Positions 1-7,188 of a stretch of DNA of 64,000 bases are shown here, one piece after another; position 1 is the first letter of the stretch, and the number at the start of each line of letters is the position of its first letter. The notes beneath the pieces were generated by a model, which searched no databases, was not told the origin of the DNA, and worked only from the letters and a program-made list of their open reading frames with translations. The position numbers were made by a program, and so were the translations under genes. The DNA comes from Faunimonas pinastri (GTDB lineage Bacteria; Pseudomonadota; Alphaproteobacteria; Rhizobiales; Afifellaceae), in NCBI RefSeq assembly GCF_900110915.1, contig NZ_FOFG01000009.1, positions 62,001 to 126,000 on the forward strand. Reading direction: 5' to 3'.

Positions 1-1
1 C

Positions 2-277
2 GGCCATCGCATCGTCGTCGGCGCGCCGGAGCAGGTGGCGAGCGACATCCTGACATGGGTCGACGAGAACGCCAGTGACGGCTTCAACCTGAACATCGAC
101 ATCCAGACCAGCGGACTGGAGGACATCGTGGATCACGTGATCCCGATCCTGCAGCGGGCCGGGCGCTTCCGCACCGAATACACCGGCCGGACGCTTCGCG
201 AAAACCTGGGCCTGCAGCCCTTCTTCGCGGCCGGGCTGGACAGCGAACCGCTGCTCCGCACCGGCACCGACAACTGA
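2..277 (+). CDS. LLM-class flavin-dependent monooxygenase, C-terminal fragment (NtaA/SnaA/DszA type)
   Basis: Only the last ~91 codons are inside the window; the frame is open from base 2 and the 5' part lies to the left. The C-terminal sequence (VGAPEQVASDI near the edge, then GFNLNIDIQTSGLEDIVDHVIPILQRAG-type residues and a late TLRENLGL) is characteristic of the nitrilotriacetate monooxygenase component A / pristinamycin synthase / DszA family. These enzymes oxidise substrates with FMNH2 supplied by a separate reductase. A flavin reductase lies four genes downstream, and the next gene starts 13 nt after this stop, so an operon is likely. The family is certain; the substrate is inferred to be an organosulfur compound from the rhodanese and sulfate-binding neighbours. 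Confidence 0.85.
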   Translation, partial: GHRIVVGAPEQVASDILTWVDENASDGFNLNIDIQTSGLEDIVDHVIPILQRAGRFRTEYTGRTLRENLGLQPFFAAGLDSEPLLRTGTDN

Positions 278-290
278 GGCGAGCGGGACC

Positions 291-1529
291 ATGCTGGACA
301 AGACACGCCTCGAAACCCTTCCCGCGACGCCCGACTGGAGCGAGCCGACCCGCCGGCTGGGCCTCGCGGACGCCTTCGCCCGCTTTGCTGCAGACGCGGC
401 CGAGCGGGACGTGGAGCGCCGTCCGATCCACGCGGAAGTGCAGGAGCTGAAGGCGGCGGGCTACGGCGCCGTGCGGCTTCCCACCGAGCTTGGCGGTGCC
501 GGCCTCTCGCTGCCGGATCTCTTCGGACTGACGCGGGATCTCGCCACGGCGGACTCCAACGTCGCGCACGTCTTCCGCAACCACTTCCACGCCGTGGAAC
601 AGCATCTGAGGACGCCGGATGAGCCCTTCTCCGCCCGGCTTCTCGATCTGGCGCGGCAAGGCCGGATGTTCGGCGTCGCCTTTTCCGAAGTGACGCGCGA
701 TCCGGCGGGCGGACGGGGCACCGTGCCGGCGGCCGAACTCGCCTGGTCGGAGGCGGAAGGCCGCTACCGGATCTCCGGCACCAAGATCTACAGCACCGGC
801 AACATGTATGCCGATCACCTGATGGTTTCCGCCCGCAGCGGCCGCACCGGCGAGGCGACCGCCTTCCTGGTGGGCACGGAAGCGGAGGGCGTGCGGCTGG
901 AAGACGACTGGGACGGTTTCGGCCAGAAGCTGACCGGCTCGGGCAGGACGGTTTTCGACCGCGTGCCTGTCATGGAGACGGACCTCTTCACGCCGCCGGC
1001 GCAGGGACCGGATTCCTATGGCTACACGTTCCACCAAATCTATCTGACCACCATCGTCTCCGGGGTCGTGCAGCGCATCCTCATCGACGCGATCAACCTC
1101 GTGCGGGGGCGGAGCCGGAATTATTACCATGGCCTGGCGGACCATCCCCGGCAGGAGCCCGAGATCCAGTCCGTCATCGGCCGGATCGCCGGGTACCGTT
1201 CCGCCGTGATCGGGACGGTGGAGCGCGCCATCGCCGCTCTGGACGAGGCCTGGCTCGCGGCCGGCACGCCGGATGCACATGAGCTATCGGTGCAAGCCAC
1301 CATCGCCGCGGCGGAAGCCAAGCTGGTGACGGACGAAGTGGCCGCGACGCTCGCCAGCCTCCTGATCGACGTGGCGAGCGGCAGCGGCGTTTCCGTGCGC
1401 AACGCTTTCGACCGCCACTGGCGCAACATCAAGGTCATCGCCGCCCACAATCCCCGCATCTACAAGGAGCGCGTGGTGGGCGACTTCCATCTCAACGGCA
1501 CCCTGCCCCCCACCGGCGCCTTTTTCTAA
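291..1529 (+). CDS. Acyl-CoA dehydrogenase-fold flavin monooxygenase (DszC/SfnB-like)
   Basis: 412 aa. The N-terminal helical domain, central beta domain and C-terminal four-helix domain of acyl-CoA dehydrogenases are recognisable. The C-terminus carries the HWRNIKVIAAHNPRIYK-type signature shared by DszC (dibenzothiophene monooxygenase), SfnB and related FMNH2-dependent oxygenases rather than true fatty-acid dehydrogenases. It lies 13 nt after the flavin monooxygenase and 19 nt before the rhodanese gene, all on one strand. The likely role is an oxygenation step in releasing sulfur from an organic sulfur compound, with reduced flavin from the downstream reductase. The substrate is inferred from context only. 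The ATG at 291 follows a purine-rich GAGCGGGA site. Confidence 0.8.
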   Translation: MLDKTRLETLPATPDWSEPTRRLGLADAFARFAADAAERDVERRPIHAEVQELKAAGYGAVRLPTELGGAGLSLPDLFGLTRDLATADSNVAHVFRNHFHAVEQHLRTPDEPFSARLLDLARQGRMFGVAFSEVTRDPAGGRGTVPAAELAWSEAEGRYRISGTKIYSTGNMYADHLMVSARSGRTGEATAFLVGTEAEGVRLEDDWDGFGQKLTGSGRTVFDRVPVMETDLFTPPAQGPDSYGYTFHQIYLTTIVSGVVQRILIDAINLVRGRSRNYYHGLADHPRQEPEIQSVIGRIAGYRSAVIGTVERAIAALDEAWLAAGTPDAHELSVQATIAAAEAKLVTDEVAATLASLLIDVASGSGVSVRNAFDRHWRNIKVIAAHNPRIYKERVVGDFHLNGTLPPTGAFF

Positions 1530-1548
1530 AGCGAGCGCGAGGCCGATC

Positions 1549-3165
1549 ATGACCAAGACAATTTCCGCCCGGGACCTTCGCGACCACTGGCGGGACGATC
1601 GCGAGATCGCCCTCCTGGACGTGCGCGAGGAAGGCCCGTTCTCCCAGGGGCATCCCTTGTTCGCCCTTTCCGTGCCGGTCAGCGAGATCGAGCAGAAGGT
1701 GCCCGCGTTGATCCCGCGCAAGTCGGCGCCCGTCGTCGTCTATGATTCCGGCGAGGGCTATGCCGGGCGCGCGGCCGAACGGCTCACCGCGCTGGGCTAT
1801 ACGGATGTCGCGATCCTGGAAGGCGGGCTGTCCGCCTATGCCGGGCACGGCGAGGTCTATATCGACGTCAACGTCCCCTCCAAGGCGTTCGGGGAACTCG
1901 TCGAATCCATCCGGCACACGCCGTCGCTGCCCGCCCCCGACGTGCACCGTATCCTCCAGACGGAAAACGACGTCGTCGTCCTCGACGCCCGCCGCTTCGA
2001 GGAATTCAACACGATGAGCATACCGCGCGGGCGCAGCGTGCCCGGCGGCGAGCTCGTCTATCGCATCAACGACGTTGCGCCCTCGCCCGACACGCTGGTG
2101 ATCGTGAACTGCGCCGGGCGCACCCGCAGCATCATCGGCACGCAAAGCCTGATCGATGCCGGCATCCCGAACCGCGTGGTGGCGCTGCGCAACGGCACGA
2201 TCGGCTGGACCCTGGCAGGGCTCGACCTCGCGAAGGCGCGGACGGAACGCGCGGAAGCCCCCTCCTCCGCCGGCCACCGGCGCGCCCGTGCCAACGCGGA
2301 AAGGTGGGCCGCCCATGTCGGCGTGCCGGTCATCGGGGCGCAGGATTACGAGCGCCTCGTGGCCGAACGCTACGAGCGGACGCTTTACCGGCTGGATGTC
2401 CGCACCCCCGAAGAACATGCCGCCGCCCATCCCGAGAGCTTCGTCTCGGCGCCGGGCGGTCAGCTCGTTCAGGCGACCGACGAATGGCTGGGCGTGCGTG
2501 GTGCGCGGATCGTGCTCTACGACGATGACGGCGTGCGCGCCCGCATGACGGCCTCGTGGCTGCACCAGATGGGCTGGGACGTGTCCGTGCTGGCGGACGA
2601 TGTCGAGCTCCCCCCGGCCCGCAGCGAAGAACCGCGGCAGGTCGCTTCCCACGTGGACGCGGAGCGGGAGATCGAGCCGCGGGATCTCGCGAAGCTAGGC
2701 GATGCCGTGGTCGCGGATCTCGCCCGCAGCCCCGCCTACAGGGCCGGTCACATCCCCGGCGCCTGGTTCGTCTCCGGCCCGGAGCTTGCCCGCGATCTCG
2801 GGGCGCTGCCCGGCGAGGGACCTGTCGTGCTGACCTCGCCCGACGGCGCGTTGGCTGCCGCGAACCTCCGCCTGGCAACGGCCTCGACAAAGCGGACCGT
2901 CCACATCCTAAAGGGTGGCACGGCCGCTTGGCAGGCGGCCGGGCTGCCGCTCGACACCGCCGCGCGATGGGCCTCGCCGCCGCAGGACGTCTACAAGCGT
3001 CCCTACGAAGGCACCGACAACCAGAACGACAAGATGCAGGCCTATATCGACTGGGAACTGCAACTTGTCGCCCAGCTTGCCAATGACGGCATCTCCCGCT
3101 TCCGCGTGGTGCGCGCCGCGCCCGCCGAATCCGGCGGCGCGGGCTTCTCGGAGGCCGCCGAATGA
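1549..3165 (+). CDS. Multidomain rhodanese-related sulfurtransferase (four rhodanese domains)
   Basis: 538 aa, about four rhodanese-like domains in tandem (roughly 1-105, 125-235, 260-355, 370-470) plus a C-terminal tail. Rhodaneses transfer sulfane sulfur through an active-site cysteine. Here only domain 2 keeps it (Cys188 in VIVNCAGRTRS). The matching position is Ser67 in domain 1, Asp326 in domain 3 and about Ser430 in domain 4, so three domains look catalytically inactive. Proteins of this layout are often annotated as rhodanese-related sulfurtransferases beside sulfur-acquisition genes. The position between two oxygenases and the flavin reductase suggests handling of sulfite or sulfane sulfur released by them, which is inference. 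The stop overlaps the next start as ATGA. Confidence 0.88.
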   Translation: MTKTISARDLRDHWRDDREIALLDVREEGPFSQGHPLFALSVPVSEIEQKVPALIPRKSAPVVVYDSGEGYAGRAAERLTALGYTDVAILEGGLSAYAGHGEVYIDVNVPSKAFGELVESIRHTPSLPAPDVHRILQTENDVVVLDARRFEEFNTMSIPRGRSVPGGELVYRINDVAPSPDTLVIVNCAGRTRSIIGTQSLIDAGIPNRVVALRNGTIGWTLAGLDLAKARTERAEAPSSAGHRRARANAERWAAHVGVPVIGAQDYERLVAERYERTLYRLDVRTPEEHAAAHPESFVSAPGGQLVQATDEWLGVRGARIVLYDDDGVRARMTASWLHQMGWDVSVLADDVELPPARSEEPRQVASHVDAEREIEPRDLAKLGDAVVADLARSPAYRAGHIPGAWFVSGPELARDLGALPGEGPVVLTSPDGALAAANLRLATASTKRTVHILKGGTAAWQAAGLPLDTAARWASPPQDVYKRPYEGTDNQNDKMQAYIDWELQLVAQLANDGISRFRVVRAAPAESGGAGFSEAAE

Positions 3166-3812
3166 GCGCCTCGTTTCAAGCCGCAGCCGCAGGACACGCC
3201 GGCATCGCCCCCGATCCGCGCCGCCCCCTTTCTCCCAAGACAGGTGAAGCCATGTCCCTTCGTCAGCCGACCCGGAGCTTCGAGATCCCGGAGCCCGCCC
3301 GGCTCTCTCCCGAACCCATTCCCGCCAGCCTCAAGGAGGCGATGCGCCACCTCGTCGGCGGCGTCTCGGTCGTGACGGCGGGCCTCGGCGACGAACGAAC
3401 CGGGGCGACGGTGACCTCGGCGCATTCGCTTTCCGTCGATCCCGAAACCATGGTGGTCAGCATCAACCGCTCTTCCTCCACTTGGTTCGCGATCCAGAAG
3501 ACGGGGCACTTCTGCGTGAACCTCCTTCGCGCCGACCAGCAGGACGTTGCCGACCGGTTCGCCGGACGTGGTGGCATCAAGGGCCCGCAGCGCTACGAGG
3601 GCGCGCGCTGGTCGGTGCTGGAAACCGGAGCGGCGGCGCTGGACGACGCGGTCGCCTCGGTGGATTGCGAGGTCGAGCACATCCTGGAGCGGCACAGCCA
3701 CGCCGTGATCTTCGGCGCCGTCCGGGCCGTCGTGATCCGTGGCGGCCCGGCTCTCGTCTACAGCCACGGCCGCTACGGCGAGTATCGCCACGGGATGGAG
3801 CCGGTCGCCTGA
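3162..3812 (+). CDS. Flavin reductase family protein (FMN/FAD reductase component)
   Basis: 216 aa from the ATG that overlaps the rhodanese stop (ATGA), preceded by GGAGG seven bases upstream. A second good start is at 3252 (AGGTGA seven bases upstream), which would give 186 aa and remove a 30-residue low-complexity leader. The conserved domain begins around LKEAMRHLVGGVSVVTAG and contains the T-S-x-H-S and F-x-V-N-L-L flavin-binding stretches of the flavin reductase-like (HpaC/SnaC) family. It would use NAD(P)H to make FMNH2 for the two oxygenases encoded upstream in the same operon. The family call is firm; the partner assignment is inferred from linkage. Confidence 0.87.
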   Translation: MSASFQAAAAGHAGIAPDPRRPLSPKTGEAMSLRQPTRSFEIPEPARLSPEPIPASLKEAMRHLVGGVSVVTAGLGDERTGATVTSAHSLSVDPETMVVSINRSSSTWFAIQKTGHFCVNLLRADQQDVADRFAGRGGIKGPQRYEGARWSVLETGAAALDDAVASVDCEVEHILERHSHAVIFGAVRAVVIRGGPALVYSHGRYGEYRHGMEPVA

Positions 3813-3895
3813 CCGTTCGTTCCTCGATGTGTCCGTCAGGCCGGGAGCGTGTGACGCTTTGCCGGCTTTACGGCCTTGTATTTCCAGCTGGTTTT

Positions 3896-3916
3896 TCTAT
3901 TTTCCGTGTAGATTTA
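3896..3916. promoter_or_regulatory. AT-rich promoter-like segment before the Rrf2 gene
   Basis: In otherwise GC-rich DNA, the 35 bases before the regulator contain TCTATTTTCCGTGTAGATTT. A similar AT-rich block, TCTATTTAGTGGATTTTA, precedes the sulfate-binding protein gene at 5977-5994. The shared TCTATTT...GT..GATTT pattern could be the operator of the Rrf2 regulator encoded just downstream. This is pattern matching between two sites only. Confidence 0.35.
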
Positions 3917-3950
3917 TCCGGCCGCGATACGAGGGGTTTCCGTCCCGCAA

Positions 3951-4409
3951 ATGCTGACGATGAAGGGCAAATACGGCCTGAAGGCCATGCTGCACCTCGC
4001 GGGAACGCCTGCGGGCAAGATGGTGCTTTCGGAGGAAATCGCCCGCACCAACGGTATTTCCAAGAAGTTCCTGGACGCCATCCTGGGCGACCTGCGCAAT
4101 GCCGGCTTCATCCATGCCCGCAAGGGGCGCAACGGCGGCTACGTGCTTTCGCGCCCGCCGGAGGAGATCCGCGTCGGCCACATTCTCCGCGTGCTGGATG
4201 GGCCGCTGGCGCCGATCCCCTGCGCCAGCCGCACCGCGTATCGCCGCTGCAACGATTGCCAGGACGAGGAGCGCTGCCAGGTCCGGCTCGCCATGCTGGA
4301 AGTGCGCAACGCCATTTCCGCCATCCTGGACGAGAAGACGCTGGCCCAGTTCCGCTCCATGGGCACGGAGCTGGACGACGATCTGGCGGAACTGGCCATC
4401 AACGCCTGA
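3951..4409 (+). CDS. Rrf2 family transcriptional regulator
   Basis: 152 aa. The N-terminal winged helix (KYGLKAMLHLA, then ...SEEIARTNGISKKFLDAILGDLRNAGFI...GRNGGYVLSRP) is the standard Rrf2 domain. A second in-frame ATG at 3960 is equally plausible. Four cysteines (Cys91, Cys100, Cys103, Cys109) lie in the region that binds an Fe-S cluster in IscR and RirA, although the spacing is not the exact IscR pattern, so cluster binding is possible but unproven. Some Rrf2 proteins (CymR) control sulfur metabolism. Its place between the organosulfur operon and the sulfate-binding protein suggests that it senses sulfur or cysteine status, which is inference. Confidence 0.88.
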   Translation: MLTMKGKYGLKAMLHLAGTPAGKMVLSEEIARTNGISKKFLDAILGDLRNAGFIHARKGRNGGYVLSRPPEEIRVGHILRVLDGPLAPIPCASRTAYRRCNDCQDEERCQVRLAMLEVRNAISAILDEKTLAQFRSMGTELDDDLAELAINA

Positions 4410-4494
4410 TCGCGGCGAAGCACCGGCTTCGCCCCTCCGGCCCCGGCGCCGTCCGTCCCGGCTTCCCTTCTCCCATTTCGAACCGGAGGCAGGC

Positions 4495-5865
4495 ATGAGC
4501 GCGAGCCGGATCATCATTATCGGCGGCGGCGCGAGCGGGGTCCTCCTGGCCGCCCAGCTCCTGCGTACCTCCGGGGACCGGCTGAAGATCGCGCTGATCG
4601 AGCGGCGCGGGGGCATCGGCCGCGGCATCGCCTACAACACCGAAGAGCCCGACCACATCCTGAACACCCGCGTCGGCAGCATGAGCGCCTATGCCGACGA
4701 TCCCGAGCATTTCTGGCGCTGGATCCAGGCATCGGAAGCGGCGAAGCCCTTCTGCGTGGCGGACACGTTCTGCTTCGTGCCGCGCAAGCTTTACCGGCGC
4801 TATCTGGAAGAACTCGTGGAGCCCTGGCTGAAGCATGGAGGCGACGGGCGGCTGGAAATCATCCACGGCGAATGCGTGGATGTGACGGAAACCGACGGCG
4901 GCGTCGCGGCGACGCTGGCCAGCGGCGAAAGCCATATGGGCCACATCGCCGTGCTCGCCACCGGGCATCACGTCCCGTCCTTCTCCTCCGGCAATGCCCT
5001 GCTGCATGCCTGGGTGTCGCCGGAAGAAGCGGGAATCCAGGAGGAGGCGGCCGTGCTGATCCTCGGCACCGGCCTTTCCATGATCGACTGCGCGATCCAG
5101 CTCATCAATTCCGGCCATCGCGGCCCGATTACCGCCCTGTCCCGGCGCGGCCTGCTGCCGCTTCCCCACAAGCGGAGCCAGCCGATCCGCATCGATCCCG
5201 CCGATATCCCCTTCGGCACCGACCCGGCGTACCTGCTGCACTGGTTCCGCGAAACGGTACGCTGGGCGACGGAACGCGGCGGTGACTGGCGCGACGTGGT
5301 CGACGGCATCCGGCCCTACACCCGGCAGATCTGGCAAAGCCTGTCGCCCGGAGGCAAGCAGCGCTTTCTCCGTCATGCCCGCACCTTCTGGGAGATCCAC
5401 CGCCACCGCCTGCCGCCGGAAAGCGACCTCCGCGTCAGGCTGGCGCTCCAGAGCGGAAGGCTGGAGATCCTGGCCGGGCGCTTCCTGGGCATGGAACAGC
5501 AGGGAGCCGGGCCGCAGGAAGGCGGGTCGCTGACGGTCCGCTTCCGCCGACGCGGCAGCCGGGCGGTGGAAAGCCGGTCCGTGAACCACGTCATCGACTG
5601 CACCGGCATCCTTCGCGATCCCGCCGATCATGGCGACGCCTTGATCACCTCGCTGCTGGCACGCGGGATCGCACGGCGGGATCCCCTGGGGATCGGCATC
5701 GAGGTGGACGGGCGCTGCGCCGTGATCGACAGGCAGGGAACCTCGCGCCGCCGCATCTTCGCCGTGGGGCCCGTCACGCGGGCGCAGTTCTGGGAGGTGA
5801 CCTCCATCCCGGATATCCGCAACCAGTGCGCGGCGCTCGGCGCCGAGTTCGCGGCGCAGCGTTAG
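4495..5865 (+). CDS. FAD/NAD(P)-binding oxidoreductase-like protein
   Basis: 456 aa from the ATG at 4495, which has GGAGG five bases upstream. The Rossmann dinucleotide fold is at the N-terminus (IIIIGGGASGVLLAAQLL), followed by GIGRGIAYNTEEPDHILN. That stretch marks the FAD-NAD(P)-binding family (Pfam PF13454 type), whose members include HydN-like and uncharacterised flavoproteins. A second nucleotide-binding motif sits mid-protein (VLILGTGLSMIDCAIQL). It follows the Rrf2 gene on the same strand by 85 nt and precedes the sulfate-binding protein. A flavoprotein oxidoreductase role in sulfur metabolism is plausible, but no specific reaction can be assigned. Confidence 0.8.
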   Translation: MSASRIIIIGGGASGVLLAAQLLRTSGDRLKIALIERRGGIGRGIAYNTEEPDHILNTRVGSMSAYADDPEHFWRWIQASEAAKPFCVADTFCFVPRKLYRRYLEELVEPWLKHGGDGRLEIIHGECVDVTETDGGVAATLASGESHMGHIAVLATGHHVPSFSSGNALLHAWVSPEEAGIQEEAAVLILGTGLSMIDCAIQLINSGHRGPITALSRRGLLPLPHKRSQPIRIDPADIPFGTDPAYLLHWFRETVRWATERGGDWRDVVDGIRPYTRQIWQSLSPGGKQRFLRHARTFWEIHRHRLPPESDLRVRLALQSGRLEILAGRFLGMEQQGAGPQEGGSLTVRFRRRGSRAVESRSVNHVIDCTGILRDPADHGDALITSLLARGIARRDPLGIGIEVDGRCAVIDRQGTSRRRIFAVGPVTRAQFWEVTSIPDIRNQCAALGAEFAAQR

Positions 5866-5885
5866 CCGGGCGCGGAAGGAACCCT

Positions 5886-5938
5886 CTCTCTCCGAGCCGA
5901 GCCGGGCCGACCCGGGGCCGAGCCGGCCGGGGAGAGAG
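5886..5938 (+). terminator. Long inverted repeat after the FAD/NAD(P)-binding gene
   Basis: CTCTCTCC at 5886-5893 pairs with GGAGAGAG at 5931-5938. The 37-base loop is itself rich in repeated GAGCCG/CCGGG units that can pair further. It lies 20 bases after the stop codon. There is no T-tract, so it may be a structured 3' end rather than a classical intrinsic terminator. Confidence 0.4.
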
Positions 5939-5976
5939 CCGTAAGAGGAGCGGGAACAGCTTTGCCGAAAATTCCA

Positions 5977-5997
5977 TCTATTTAGTGGATTTTACTT
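5977..5997. promoter_or_regulatory. AT-rich regulatory block upstream of the sulfate-binding protein gene
   Basis: TCTATTTAGTGGATTTTACT lies about 105 bases before the start of the sulfate-binding protein. It is the only AT-rich stretch in this 235-base gap. It resembles the block before the Rrf2 gene (3896-3916) and is a candidate promoter/operator that would link both genes to sulfur control. Confidence 0.35.
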
Positions 5998-6100
5998 TCT
6001 CTCCCGGGGCTTTCGTTCCTACCATCCGGCCATGGTTCGGCCTGGAGACGTGCAGCGGCTGCACGTGCCGGGGCCGCCGAGACCCGACAGGAGAACGTCG

Positions 6101-7120
6101 ATGTCCTTCCAGCGATTTACGATCATCGGCGCTGCCGCGCTTGCCCTATCGATCGGCAGCGTCGTCCCGGCCTTTGCCGACGAGACGATCCTGAACGTGT
6201 CTTACGATCCGACGCGCGAGCTCTACAAGGAATACGACGCCGCCTTCGCCAAGCACTGGAAGGCGGAGACCGGCGAGACGGTCACCATCAAGCAATCTCA
6301 TGGCGGCTCCGGCGCGCAGGCCCGCTCGGTGATCAACGGCCTCGACGCCGATGTGGTGACGCTGGCGCTCGACGCCGACATCGACGCGATCGCCAAGGCG
6401 ACGGGCAAGATCCCCGCCAATTGGCGAGACCGGCTGCCGAGCCACAGCGCGCCCTACACCTCCACGATCGTCTTTCTCGTCCGCAAGGGCAATCCCAAGG
6501 GCATCAAGGACTGGGACGACCTGGCGAAACCCGGCGTCGAGGTGGTGACGCCCAACCCGAAGACCTCGGGCGGCGCGCGCTGGAACTACCTGGCGGCCTG
6601 GGCCTACGCGGAAAAGAAATTCGGCGGCGACGAGGCCAAGGTTCGGGATTTCGTCGGCAAGATCTACTCCAATGCCCCGGTGCTCGACACGGGCGCGCGC
6701 GGCGCCACCACGACCTTCGCCCAGCGCGGCATCGGCGACGTGCTGATCGCGTGGGAAAACGAGGCGCTCCTCGCGCTCGACGAGCTCGGCCCGGGCGAGT
6801 TCGAAATCGTCGTGCCCTCCGTCTCCATCAAGGCGGAACCGCCGGTCACATTGGTGGACGGCAATGCCGACAAGAAAGGCACCCGCAAGGTCGCCGAGGC
6901 CTATCTGAACTATCTCTATGAGCCGGAGGGCCAGAAGATGGCGGCCAGGAACTATTACCGCCCGATCCATCCCGAGGGCGTCGACCCCGCCGATCTGAAG
7001 CGCTTCCCCCAGATCAATCTGGTCACCATCGACGACCCGCTCTTCGGCGGCTGGGCCAAGGCGCAGCCCAAGCATTTCGGCGACGGCGGCGTCTTCGACC
7101 AGATCTACAAGGCGAAGTAG
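6101..7120 (+). CDS. sbp: Sulfate ABC transporter substrate-binding protein
   Basis: 339 aa from the ATG at 6101 (AGGAG seven bases upstream); an upstream in-frame ATG at 6032 would add a non-signal leader and is rejected. The first ~27 residues form a Sec signal peptide ending in AFA-DE. The mature part has the family marks of periplasmic sulfate/thiosulfate-binding proteins: [12 protein letters not shown] at the start, [12 protein letters not shown], ...DADVVTLAL..., [16 protein letters not shown] and [17 protein letters not shown]. It binds sulfate in the periplasm for a CysTWA permease. No cysT, cysW or cysA is nearby, so the permease must be encoded elsewhere or be shared. It is probably induced by sulfur limitation along with the upstream genes. 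Confidence 0.93.
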   Translation: MSFQRFTIIGAAALALSIGSVVPAFADETILNVSYDPTRELYKEYDAAFAKHWKAETGETVTIKQSHGGSGAQARSVINGLDADVVTLALDADIDAIAKATGKIPANWRDRLPSHSAPYTSTIVFLVRKGNPKGIKDWDDLAKPGVEVVTPNPKTSGGARWNYLAAWAYAEKKFGGDEAKVRDFVGKIYSNAPVLDTGARGATTTFAQRGIGDVLIAWENEALLALDELGPGEFEIVVPSVSIKAEPPVTLVDGNADKKGTRKVAEAYLNYLYEPEGQKMAARNYYRPIHPEGVDPADLKRFPQINLVTIDDPLFGGWAKAQPKHFGDGGVFDQIYKAK

Positions 7121-7140
7121 GCGTACCCTTGGAATGAACA

Positions 7141-7169
7141 GGGCGGCATCCGGGATGCCGCCCTTTCTT
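7141..7169. terminator. Strong intrinsic terminator between convergent genes
   Basis: GGGCGGCATCC (7141-7151) and GGATGCCGCCC (7153-7163) are perfect complements, followed by TTTCTT. It lies 20 bases after the sulfate-binding protein stop. It also sits just beyond the end of the convergent ABC exporter gene, so it may serve both strands. Confidence 0.9.
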
Positions 7170-7188
7170 CATCTGGACGTCGGAGGCT

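Noticed and set aside
4099-4494. N-terminal extension of the FAD/NAD(P)-binding protein
   Set aside because: Runs out of frame through the Rrf2 gene; the ATG at 4495 has a strong GGAGG and is followed at once by the Rossmann motif.
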